From Spirochaetaceae bacterium (GTDB taxonomy: Bacteria > Spirochaetota > Spirochaetia > DSM-27196 > PXBQ01), in contig REEC01000122.1 of NCBI GenBank assembly GCA_007695285.1, positions 1 to 64,000 on the forward strand: a stretch of 64,000 bases of DNA, written 5' to 3'. Both the position numbers and the translations under genes were made by a program. Of the stretch, positions 18,634 to 26,886 are shown one piece after another. Positions within the stretch are counted from its first letter, which is position 1; every line of letters starts with the position of its first letter. The notes under the pieces were generated by a model. The model searched no databases. It was given only the letters and a program-made list of their open reading frames with translations, and had not been told where the DNA came from.

Positions 18634-20967
18634 ATGAGTCTGATACCACAGGTGATCGAAGATCTGCGCGCGGACGTGGCGTTCATGGAGTGCGTGACGC
18701 GCTGGGAGACAATTCCCTCGCGCGAGGGAGTGTACGCTCCGCTTCCCGTCGATATCGATCCACGCATAACCTCTGCGCTCGCCGGCAAGGGCATTACGTC
18801 GCTTTTCACGCATCAGGCCGATGCGTACGCGACTGCACGATCGGGGCGCGACGCTGTCGTCGTGACCCCCACGGCGTCGGGGAAGACGTTGTGTTACAAC
18901 CTCGCCGTGATGCAAACCGTGCTCGAGCGGCCGGAAACCCGCGCTCTGTACATCTTCCCGACAAAGGCACTCTCGCAGGATCAGCAATCGGAGTTGAACG
19001 AGAATATCATTCTCGGCGACGTTCCGGTCAAAGTCGCGACGTACGACGGGGATACTGCGAGCTCGCTCCGTGCATCGGCGCGCGACTCGGGCCAGATTAT
19101 CATCACAAATCCGGACATGCTTCACGTTGGGATTTTGCCGAATCACACAAAGTGGGTGAAGTTTTTTCGGAACCTTGAGTACATCGTCGTCGACGAACTG
19201 CATATGTACCGCGGCGTTTTTGGGTCTCACTTGACGAATCTCTTTCGTCGGTTGAAGAGAATCGCGGCGTTCTACGGAGCGTCGCCGACATTCGTCTGTT
19301 GTTCGGCGACGATAGGAAACCCGCAGGAACTCGCCGAACGTGTACTAGAGCGTCGGGTCGAGCTGATCGATCGCAACGGTGCGCCATCGGGCGAGAAGCA
19401 CATCGTGCTGTACAATCCGCCGCTGGTCGACAGGGTTCAGGGAATCCGGGCGGGCGTCGTGAATGAATCGCAGAAATTGGCGCTCCGCTTTCTAACCGCC
19501 GGCGTGAAGACGATCGTTTTCGCGCGATCGCGCGTGCGTACCGAGTTGATCGCGAGCTACGTTAATCGTTCGCTCGCGAACGTCTATACAGACAACGCGC
19601 GCATCACCGTTGAGTCGTACCGCGGCGGGTATCTGCCGAATGAACGGCGCGCGATCGAAAAAGGGTTGCGCGACGGAACTATCCACGGAGTCGTCTCGAC
19701 GAACGCGCTCGAACTGGGAATAGATATCGGTGGTCTTGACGCGGCAGTATTGGCGGGATTTCCGGGTTCGATCTCTTCGGCGTGGCAGCAGGCCGGGCGC
19801 GCGGGTAGGCGAAACGCGGTATCGATCGCGGTTGCCGTCGCCTCGGCGTCGCCGCTCGATCAGTTCATGGCGACACACCCCGCGTATTTTTTCGGTCGGT
19901 CGCCCGAGTCGGGGTTTGTCGACCCGGATAACATTTACATCCTGACCGATCATCTGAAGTGCGCGGTGTTCGAGATACCGTTTGCGCGCGACGAGGGCTT
20001 CCCGACACCGGTCGATGGGTTGCTCGATGTGCTTGAACAGGAAGGTACGGTTCGGCGGAGCGGGGAAAAGTACTACTGGTCCGACCGCGGGTATCCGTCC
20101 GAAGGCGTGTCGCTGCGCACCGCAACGAGCGAAAACATCGTAATCGTCGATACGACGAAAGGACGACACGACGTAATCGGCGAGATGGACCGGCCCTCCG
20201 CGAAGGAGATGCTGTTCGACAACGCGGTGTACATTCACCGCGGGAATCAGTTCAGCGTGACCAAACTCGATCTCGAGAACCGCCGGTGCCTCGTCGAGCA
20301 GTCGGACGCCGACTACTACACCGACGCGATCGTGAAACGCGACATCCAGGTCCTCATCGAGGACGAGACGATCCGGTTGAGTGGTGTCGAGATTGTCGTC
20401 GCCGATATTCTCGTGCGCAGCAACGTCGCGAAGTTCAAGAAGATCCGGTTTCATACGCACGAGAACATCGGGTACGGCGACATCGCGCTACCCGAAGAGG
20501 AGATGCATACGCGCGCCGCGGTGTTTGTTTTCTCCCCGGGAACCCGATCGGGCGTCGCGCTCGAGTCATTACGGACCGAAGATATCGGGCCGGTGATCGC
20601 GCGACTCGGAACCGTCATCAAAAACGTCGCGCCGGTGTTTCTGCTGTGTGACCCCGGCGACATAGGGGTTGCCGAACGAGTGCGCGATCCGCACTTCGAT
20701 CGTCCGTGCCTGTACGTGTACGACGCGTATCCGGGCGGAACCGGGCTCGCAGAGACCTTTGTGCAGAAGATCCGGGATGTGACGGTCTCGGCGTACCATC
20801 TGATCCGTTCGTGCCCGTGCGCGGAGGGGTGCCCTTCGTGCGTCGGCCCGCGCGCCGCGGACGAGATCACGCGCGATCCCAAAAAAGCGCTTTTGACGTT
20901 CCTCGGTAGTTGGCTCCAAGCCGATGCGCCGGACTCCGCGCGGGAACCCGGGGTGGACGAGGGTTGA
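18634..20967 (+). CDS. mrfA: MrfA/Hrq1-type DEAD/DEAH helicase with C-terminal zinc site
   Basis: The protein has 777 residues. Helicase motifs: Q-like/motif I VVTPTASGKTLCYN, motif Ia FPTKALSQDQ, motif II DELHMYRGVFG (DELH), motif III CCSATI, motif V ALELGIDIGGLD and motif VI QQAGRAGRR. The C-terminal DUF1998-type domain ends with the four-cysteine cluster CPCAEGCPSC. This layout is that of Bacillus MrfA (YprA) and fungal Hrq1, which act in repair of mitomycin-type damage. I start at the ATG at 18634 because GGGAGGG lies seven bases upstream. The exonuclease gene that accompanies mrfA in Bacillus follows four bases downstream, which strengthens the assignment. Confidence 0.88.
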   Translation: MSLIPQVIEDLRADVAFMECVTRWETIPSREGVYAPLPVDIDPRITSALAGKGITSLFTHQADAYATARSGRDAVVVTPTASGKTLCYNLAVMQTVLERPETRALYIFPTKALSQDQQSELNENIILGDVPVKVATYDGDTASSLRASARDSGQIIITNPDMLHVGILPNHTKWVKFFRNLEYIVVDELHMYRGVFGSHLTNLFRRLKRIAAFYGASPTFVCCSATIGNPQELAERVLERRVELIDRNGAPSGEKHIVLYNPPLVDRVQGIRAGVVNESQKLALRFLTAGVKTIVFARSRVRTELIASYVNRSLANVYTDNARITVESYRGGYLPNERRAIEKGLRDGTIHGVVSTNALELGIDIGGLDAAVLAGFPGSISSAWQQAGRAGRRNAVSIAVAVASASPLDQFMATHPAYFFGRSPESGFVDPDNIYILTDHLKCAVFEIPFARDEGFPTPVDGLLDVLEQEGTVRRSGEKYYWSDRGYPSEGVSLRTATSENIVIVDTTKGRHDVIGEMDRPSAKEMLFDNAVYIHRGNQFSVTKLDLENRRCLVEQSDADYYTDAIVKRDIQVLIEDETIRLSGVEIVVADILVRSNVAKFKKIRFHTHENIGYGDIALPEEEMHTRAAVFVFSPGTRSGVALESLRTEDIGPVIARLGTVIKNVAPVFLLCDPGDIGVAERVRDPHFDRPCLYVYDAYPGGTGLAETFVQKIRDVTVSAYHLIRSCPCAEGCPSCVGPRAADEITRDPKKALLTFLGSWLQADAPDSAREPGVDEG

Positions 20968-20971
20968 CCAC

Positions 20972-22183
20972 ATGACGCTGCAAGAGCGGTTGCTCGCTCT
21001 CAAGAAAGCACGAGCGACCTCCTGTGATGATCGAAACCCGGTCTCTCCGGTGGGCGCCCGTACTCAACCACGGGCCGGCGACCCGCGCGACGTCGCTCCG
21101 GGCCCGGACTGGACCCGCGTCGGGGAGTTTGTGTACACGCGATGCACAAGGACGCCACTTGACGAGTCTTTGCGCGCCGCGATCGATTCGGTCGAGTCGG
21201 GTTCCACGTCGCTTTTTCGCGGACGCGGACGGTTGGTTTTCTTCGACACCGAGACGACCGGACTGTCCGGCGGCGCGGGTACCGTGATTTTTCTCGGCGG
21301 GTGCGGGGAGGTACTCGGGGACGAGTTCGCCGTGCGTCAGTTTTTTTTGACCGACTATCCCGGTGAGCGGGAGTTTCTGCGTGGGATAATCGGGTGTTTC
21401 GAAAGCGACGCGATCTGCGTCTCGTATAATGGGCGGTCGTTTGACTGGCCGCTCCTGCTCGGGCGATGCGTCATGAACGGAGTGAGACCTCCCGACGTGC
21501 AACACATCGATCTGTTGTATCCGGCGCGGCGTTTCTGGCGCTCGGTGATCGGCGCGTGCAACCTTGGCGCGATCGAGAGGCATGTGCTCGGTATCTCGCG
21601 CGAGCACGACGCCGATGGGTGGGAGATCCCGGGACTGTACTTTGAGTACCTGACCGACGGAGGAACGGACCGTTTGTTCGACGTGTTCGAGCACCACAGA
21701 ACCGACATCACGACGCTCGCGCGGCTCACCCGCGAGATGGTCGACGCGACGACTCAGCGGACGGAGTTCAACGGCATCGATGCGGTGAACCTTGCGCGTT
21801 TCGTCGCCGCCCGCTCGGTCTCGGAAACCGAGGCACGGAGGGCCGAAGTGATCCTGACGATCGCGCTCGAGACCGCGCGCGACTCCACGACGCGTCTGGA
21901 CGCGGGAAGGGAGCTGGGACTCATCTTTCGGAGAAAACGTCGTTACGACGACGCTCGTACGGTCTGGGCACGCGTATTCACTGAGTTCGGAGACCTTGCG
22001 TCCGGGTTGGAGCTCGCAAAACTGCTTGAACACCGGTTTCGCGTGTACGAAGAGGCGCTCTCGGTCGTCGAGATGCTGTGTGACGCGTGCCGCGATTCCA
22101 CGCGTCGGTCGGCCGCCGGCGCGCCTGCCGAACTCGAGAAGCGCCGCGCACGGATCGAACGCAAGATCGCCGCGTTACGGTGA
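20972..22183 (+). CDS. mrfB: MrfB/YprB-like RNase H-fold exonuclease with C-terminal helical repeats
   Basis: The protein has 403 residues. The middle part (about 85-255) is a DnaQ/RNase H-like nuclease domain (RNase_H_2, YprB type): FFDTETTGLSGGAGT provides the DxE metal ligands, SYNGRSFDWPLL the second motif with Asp, and HHRTDITTLARL the final Asp region. The C-terminal 110 residues look like TPR helices. In Bacillus the homologous protein is a metal-dependent 3'-5' exonuclease working with the MrfA helicase on DNA lesions. The ATG at 20972 follows GAGGG by nine bases and lies four bases after the helicase stop. Its 3' end overlaps the glgA 3' end by nine bases. Confidence 0.8.
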   Translation: MTLQERLLALKKARATSCDDRNPVSPVGARTQPRAGDPRDVAPGPDWTRVGEFVYTRCTRTPLDESLRAAIDSVESGSTSLFRGRGRLVFFDTETTGLSGGAGTVIFLGGCGEVLGDEFAVRQFFLTDYPGEREFLRGIIGCFESDAICVSYNGRSFDWPLLLGRCVMNGVRPPDVQHIDLLYPARRFWRSVIGACNLGAIERHVLGISREHDADGWEIPGLYFEYLTDGGTDRLFDVFEHHRTDITTLARLTREMVDATTQRTEFNGIDAVNLARFVAARSVSETEARRAEVILTIALETARDSTTRLDAGRELGLIFRRKRRYDDARTVWARVFTEFGDLASGLELAKLLEHRFRVYEEALSVVEMLCDACRDSTRRSAAGAPAELEKRRARIERKIAALR

Positions 22184-23668
22184 GATACCGTCACGACCGG
22201 CCGCACGTACGCGCGCAACGGTCGTCTCGTACGCGGCGATGTAGTTCTCCATCGATCGCTGCCACGTGAACCGTTCGGCCATGCCCGCAAGCCGAATTGT
22301 GTCGATTGCATCCGGCGAGACACTCCGCAACTCGACCGCGCGACGGACCGTGTCGAAAATCCCGTCGGAGTCGAGTGGCGCGATAAAAAAACCCGTTCCC
22401 GTGGTCGTTGCCGGATCGACCTGTTTCACCGTGTCTTTGAGTCCGCCGTTCGGTGCGACGATCGGAATTGTTCCATACCGCAGCGAGTACATCTGGTTCA
22501 AGCCGCACGGCTCGTACTCCGACGGCATCAGAAAAAAATCGGCGCCGGCCTCGATAATGTGCGCGAGGCGTTCGTCGAATCCGATCGTCACCGAGACATT
22601 TGCTCTCGCGGCCGAAAGCTGCTCGAGATCGCGCTCGATCCACTCTTCGCCGGTTCCGAGGATCACGATCTGCACCGGAATCTCGTCGGCGATTCGGTTT
22701 AGTGCGCCGGTCGGTCCGCACAACGCCGTGAATCCTTTCTGTTCGGCGAGGCGCGACACGATGCCGACGACCGCGGTTGCACTGTCGACCGGGAGGTTGA
22801 ACTCGGTCTGGAGAGAACGTTTCGCCTCGGCTTTGCGTTCGAGCGAGTCGCTATCGAACCGCGGCGTGATGTACGGATCGGTCGAAGGGTTCCACTCGTC
22901 GTAGTCGATTCCGTTTACGATGCCGCGCACTCCATCGCCGCGTGCGCGGATTTCACTGTCCAGCCCGAACCCGAACTCGGGTGTCGTGATCTCCGCTGCG
23001 TACCCTTCGGACACTGTCGTCACGCAGTCGGCGCTCTTGATCGCGCCGCGCAGAAAATTGAGCCCTGTCGACACGACCACGCCGGCTTTTTCGAGTTCGG
23101 GCGCGGGAATGCCGAACTCAACCGCGTCGGCTGCGGAAAATCGGCCTTGATAACCGAGATTGTGAATCGTGAAGAACGTCGCTGTCGAGTCGAACTCAGT
23201 TCGATTTTCAAGCGTGCGCGCGTAGACGGGGACGAGCGCGGTCGGCCAGTCGTGACAATGGATTACATCCGGAATCCAGTGCAGTGCACGGCAGACTTGA
23301 AACGCCGCGCGCGACAGAAGCGCGAACCGAAGAGCGTTGTCCTCGAAAAACGGAACCGAACGTGTCCCATAAACGCCGTCGCGATCGTAGAGCGCGTCGT
23401 GTTCGATTGTGTACACCGTCGCGCGTGGTATCGCACCAAGCTCCGTCTCGTACACGGCACACCAACGTTCGGACGTACCCATCGGTACGCCGAGTGGCGC
23501 CTCGTGTCGGACCATCGTCTCCCGGCGTATGAACCGGTACCGCGGCATAACGACCCGAACATCGTGGCCGTTTGCCGCGAGCGTTCTGGTAAGCGCCGCG
23601 ACCATGTCGGCAAGGCCCCCGGTTTTTGCGATCGTGCCGATTTCGCTGGTCACCATCAGTATCTTCAC
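22175..23668 (-). CDS. glgA: Glycogen synthase (ADP-glucose-dependent, GT5)
   Basis: The protein has 497 residues. The ADP-glucose binding motif KTGGLAD lies at 15-21 of the N-terminal Rossmann domain, with HCHDWPTALVP and TIHNLGYQG further on. The C-terminal domain holds the EPCGLNQMYSLRYGT region with the conserved catalytic Glu. It elongates alpha-1,4-glucan from ADP-glucose made by GlgC. The start is a GTG preceded by AAGGAG. It follows the GNAT gene by 48 bases on the same strand and may be read from the same transcript. Confidence 0.96.
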   Translation of the reverse strand: MKILMVTSEIGTIAKTGGLADMVAALTRTLAANGHDVRVVMPRYRFIRRETMVRHEAPLGVPMGTSERWCAVYETELGAIPRATVYTIEHDALYDRDGVYGTRSVPFFEDNALRFALLSRAAFQVCRALHWIPDVIHCHDWPTALVPVYARTLENRTEFDSTATFFTIHNLGYQGRFSAADAVEFGIPAPELEKAGVVVSTGLNFLRGAIKSADCVTTVSEGYAAEITTPEFGFGLDSEIRARGDGVRGIVNGIDYDEWNPSTDPYITPRFDSDSLERKAEAKRSLQTEFNLPVDSATAVVGIVSRLAEQKGFTALCGPTGALNRIADEIPVQIVILGTGEEWIERDLEQLSAARANVSVTIGFDERLAHIIEAGADFFLMPSEYEPCGLNQMYSLRYGTIPIVAPNGGLKDTVKQVDPATTTGTGFFIAPLDSDGIFDTVRRAVELRSVSPDAIDTIRLAGMAERFTWQRSMENYIAAYETTVARVRAAGRDGISP

Positions 23669-23716
23669 AGAACGACTCCTTCGGCTTTGTCCAAAACGAT
23701 TTTATCCCAGACTATA

Positions 23717-24532
23717 TCAGCGAAAATACAGGATAGAGAATTCGCCGTCCACCCGGTAGCCGAGACGACGATACAACGCGATCGCCGGCCGGTTTTCGGT
23801 CTTGACAAACAGAGCCGTCATTTTCCCGTCGAGACGGCAGTGTTCGATAACGCGCGCCATGAGCGAGCGTGCAACCCCCCGACCGCGAAGCGACGGCTCG
23901 GTGTACACGCCGCCGATCTGGTCGTATGTCCGGCCACGCGCGTTTGTCCCGGCCTTGGCGACCGGAATACCGCCTTTCTCCGCTATGATTACGATTTGAT
24001 CCCTGATCGAGCCGTGCAGATGGCGCCGTACCGACTCGCGATTCAACGTGTGCCCGGGGAGAAGGACCTCCTCGAGCTCGTATCTGCCCTGAATCGGGAC
24101 GAGAGTCTCGATATCGGTCATGCGTGCCGGACGAATTGCCAACTCCGGATCGTCGACCACGGGCGGCGCGGGATCGAGACCGCGACTCATGAGCTGGTAC
24201 CGGATCGTATCGGTAGCTGTATACCGGAGCAACCCCGCAAAAAGCCGTACATCGGGATCGTATCCCATGATCGAGTACAGCCGTGTCGACCGCAGCCGCG
24301 GGAACGGCATTATGGCGCCGTTATGGTGCAGGCCATCGACAAATACCGGGTAGAAAAAACCGTTCGGTTCGTTTAGAACCGCACCGAGAATCTCGCCGGC
24401 GTTCTCGTACGCGTACACACGGCAGTTTGAGTCGAGAAGTCGAGACGTAAAAGCCACGCATCGGTTTTCACGGTGCGTAAGAAACGGTTCGACGCGTCGG
24501 CGTTCGGCGATATCGACGATCGTCCAGCTCAC
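23717..24532 (-). CDS. GNAT-family N-acetyltransferase
   Basis: The protein has 271 residues. The C-terminal half (about 135-265) is the GNAT fold with motif A, the acetyl-CoA pyrophosphate loop, seen in GGVYTEPSLRGRGVARSLM, and motif B around NRPAIALYRRLGYR. The N-terminal half looks like a second, degenerate GNAT-type domain, as in two-domain family members. The substrate is unknown. It begins three bases after the stop of the GH3 gene, so the two are almost certainly co-transcribed, perhaps with glgA downstream. Confidence 0.85.
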   Translation of the reverse strand: MSWTIVDIAERRRVEPFLTHRENRCVAFTSRLLDSNCRVYAYENAGEILGAVLNEPNGFFYPVFVDGLHHNGAIMPFPRLRSTRLYSIMGYDPDVRLFAGLLRYTATDTIRYQLMSRGLDPAPPVVDDPELAIRPARMTDIETLVPIQGRYELEEVLLPGHTLNRESVRRHLHGSIRDQIVIIAEKGGIPVAKAGTNARGRTYDQIGGVYTEPSLRGRGVARSLMARVIEHCRLDGKMTALFVKTENRPAIALYRRLGYRVDGEFSILYFR

Positions 24533-24535
24533 CGC

Positions 24536-26236
24536 TCAATCTCCAACAGACGAGATCGGCAAACGTCCTTCGCCGCGGATTCGGCCCTGAATTGCGGCAA
24601 AGCCGGCCTCGTACGACGCGGGTGTCATACCGTAGACCGCAACAGCGTTCGGAACCCACGGAACGGCGCGCAGGTACACCGGCGTCAGGACCGAGAGAAC
24701 GACGACGCGGACAGGGATGTGCTCGAGCTCGCGTAGGACGTCGAGGCTCGACTGGTACGCAAGGCGGAAAATCACCGTATCGTACTCGCGTGCGAGGCGA
24801 GCGACGTTGCGTTTATCTTCCGGGGCCCCGAAATAGATCGATCGTCCGGACAACGTGTACGTATCGGCCCCCGGAAAAGCCCTGCGTGCCTCCCGAAAAA
24901 AGGCCGGATCGGCTCCGACTATCAATACACGCTCGCTCGTCGGCGCGGCAAGCGGCAGATCTCGCGATCGTACGATCGTCGTGCTGCGAAACGCGTGGTC
25001 TATGAAAAACCGTTCACCGTCGGGCGTGGGGACAAGGTTTGGGAGGTCGGTGAGATCCGGGACGAGCGGTACGCGGTCCTCAGCGTGCAGATACTCGATC
25101 TTTGTGCGCAGGATTCTCCTGACCGACGCATCGATCGTCGCACGGAAAGAAGGTTCGGTCGTGTACGCGGTGAAAACGCGACTCCAGATCGCGTCGTTGA
25201 TCGCCGGAGTCTCGGCGAGCAGCAGCATATCGCTTCCCGCCGCGAGCGCGCGGTAGCACAACTCGGCGAAGTCCATTCCGTTCCGTGCTCCGTACACGAT
25301 CGCACCGCCCATGTACATGTCGTCGGTGATGATGAGTCCGTCGAAACCCATGCGATTGCGCAGAATGTCTCGCTTGATCACCGAAGAAATCGACGCCGGC
25401 GTATCGTTACCGGTTATGTTCGGAAAGCTCAGGTGTCCGCTCAGCACCGCGGGAATGCCCTCGGAGATCAACATTGTATACGGAATCAAGTCGCGCGCGG
25501 CGAGCTCCTCGTACGTCTCGGTCAGGACGGGGAGAACACCGTGCGAATCGCCGTACGCGTTGCCGTGACCGGGGAAATGTTTGGCGGTCGCGATTACGCC
25601 CGCCGCATCGAGCCCGCGGAAGTACGCGGTGCCGAGCACACCTGTCCGTACCGGATCGTCCGAGAACGCGCGCGGACCGATCACGTGCGCTTCGGGGTTA
25701 ACGTAGACATCGACTGTCGGCGCAAAATTGAGGTTCACGCCGATCGCACGCAGCTCCAGGCCGATGTAGTATCCGGTACGATACGCGTCGTCGGGGAGGT
25801 TCGTGGCGCCGATCGCGATGTTTCCGGGGGTCGGGCTCGTCGTGCCTTTTATGTGACGGACCCAGCCTCCTTCCTGGTCGGTCGCGACGAAGAGCGGAAT
25901 CGCGTTTGAGGTCGAGCCGGCCGCAGTCTGCATCGTGCCGATCGACCGCGCGAGTTCGCGCACGTTTTCGCCGTTCCACCCGAAAACCTTCACCCCGCCG
26001 ATGTTTCGCGTCGTGATCCATTTCATGATCTCCGCCGAAGGGCGGACGCCGTCCCACCCGACGAGAAACACCTGCGCGACTTTTTCTTCATCGGTCATCT
26101 CGGTCATGAGCCGATCGACGAGCCGATCAACCGGCTCGTCGGAGAAAAACGTGCCGGCATTTTGGGCGGAGATCCCCGAAATGAACATAGACCCGGAAAC
26201 GATCGCAAGGGTCAAGCAGCGGTGTATCACTTTCAT
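24536..26236 (-). CDS. Exported glycoside hydrolase family 3 (beta-N-acetylhexosaminidase-like)
   Basis: The protein has 566 residues. A signal peptide (about 1-24, ending near GISAQNA) directs export, unlike cytoplasmic NagZ. The GH3 TIM barrel (about 35-370) shows QEGGWVRH, KHFPGHGNAYGDSH (the NagZ-type Asp-His dyad loop) and the nucleophile Asp in LIITDDMYMGG. A C-terminal alpha/beta domain follows, as in two-domain GH3 enzymes. It probably trims peptidoglycan- or chitin-derived N-acetylglucosaminides outside the cytoplasm. It diverges from the flgN operon. Confidence 0.88.
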   Translation of the reverse strand: MKVIHRCLTLAIVSGSMFISGISAQNAGTFFSDEPVDRLVDRLMTEMTDEEKVAQVFLVGWDGVRPSAEIMKWITTRNIGGVKVFGWNGENVRELARSIGTMQTAAGSTSNAIPLFVATDQEGGWVRHIKGTTSPTPGNIAIGATNLPDDAYRTGYYIGLELRAIGVNLNFAPTVDVYVNPEAHVIGPRAFSDDPVRTGVLGTAYFRGLDAAGVIATAKHFPGHGNAYGDSHGVLPVLTETYEELAARDLIPYTMLISEGIPAVLSGHLSFPNITGNDTPASISSVIKRDILRNRMGFDGLIITDDMYMGGAIVYGARNGMDFAELCYRALAAGSDMLLLAETPAINDAIWSRVFTAYTTEPSFRATIDASVRRILRTKIEYLHAEDRVPLVPDLTDLPNLVPTPDGERFFIDHAFRSTTIVRSRDLPLAAPTSERVLIVGADPAFFREARRAFPGADTYTLSGRSIYFGAPEDKRNVARLAREYDTVIFRLAYQSSLDVLRELEHIPVRVVVLSVLTPVYLRAVPWVPNAVAVYGMTPASYEAGFAAIQGRIRGEGRLPISSVGD

Positions 26237-26272
26237 AATCTCGGTGAAGTGTACCGGGAATTCTGCGCGGTC

Positions 26273-26300
26273 TCAAGAGCGGTCGGCGAAACGCCGACAA
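26273..26300 (+). promoter_or_regulatory. Possible sigma28 (FliA) promoter of the flgN-flgK-flgL-fliW-csrA operon
   Basis: TCAAG (26273-26277), 15 bases, then GCCGACAA (26293-26300) resembles the flagellar consensus TAAA-N15-GCCGATAA. The same TCAAG-N15-GCCGA arrangement occurs before flaB2. The -10-like part also overlaps a GTCGGCG-AAA-CGCCGAC inverted repeat, which weakens the inference. Confidence 0.35.
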
Positions 26301-26365
26301 TCAAAATGACAATCGCTCGGTTGGGATAAAACGTCGGGCGTGATCTTTTGGGGAGGGTTAGGCGA

Positions 26366-26863
26366 GTGAATATACCGGAGTATCGCGACTTTGTCGAAGT
26401 TTTGAACGCGCAGATCCTGCTTTTCACGGATCTTGCGAGGGAAGAACGAACTCTCGCTGATGCTGTCGTCGCGAAAGATTGGCCTACCCTCGACCGTGTG
26501 ATCCGCGTAATGAACGAGTACTCCGAAGAGATCGTCCGCGTTGATGAAGAGCGGTCGCGGACGTACGATGCGCTCAGGAGTCGACTCGGTTTACGGTCCG
26601 TGGGACTTTTCTCTGAGCTGCTCGATTCGGTTCCGTTCGAGTCGCGCGAGCATCTGTCGCATCTGTTTCGTGAGCTGAAAATCGCGGTGATGCGTGTGCG
26701 CTCTTTGACCGGCGGGGTCGACGCGTACGTCGAATCGAGCAATACGACTCTTCGGAGCGTGCTGCAGGAGCTGTACCCGGAGAGGAAAGGACGGCTTTAT
26801 TCGCGTTCGGGTGCGTCGACGGAGCACCCCGACACGCCGGTGGTTGTAAACCATCACTTATAA
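26366..26863 (+). CDS. flgN: FlgN-like flagellar export chaperone
   Basis: The protein has 165 residues, nearly all alpha-helical and heptad-rich, with no enzyme motif. Length, helical character and position directly before flgK and flgL fit FlgN, the chaperone that keeps the hook-filament junction proteins soluble and guides them to the type III export gate. I chose the GTG at 26366 since GGGGAGGG lies about nine bases upstream. The assignment rests more on gene order than on sequence because FlgN is poorly conserved. Confidence 0.75.
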   Translation: MNIPEYRDFVEVLNAQILLFTDLAREERTLADAVVAKDWPTLDRVIRVMNEYSEEIVRVDEERSRTYDALRSRLGLRSVGLFSELLDSVPFESREHLSHLFRELKIAVMRVRSLTGGVDAYVESSNTTLRSVLQELYPERKGRLYSRSGASTEHPDTPVVVNHHL

Positions 26864-26886
26864 CCGACCAGGACGGGAGTAGTTCA

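Noticed and set aside
26278-26300. GTCGGCG-AAA-CGCCGAC hairpin as a terminator
   Set aside because: It lies between two divergent genes, where no transcript should end, and has no T run.
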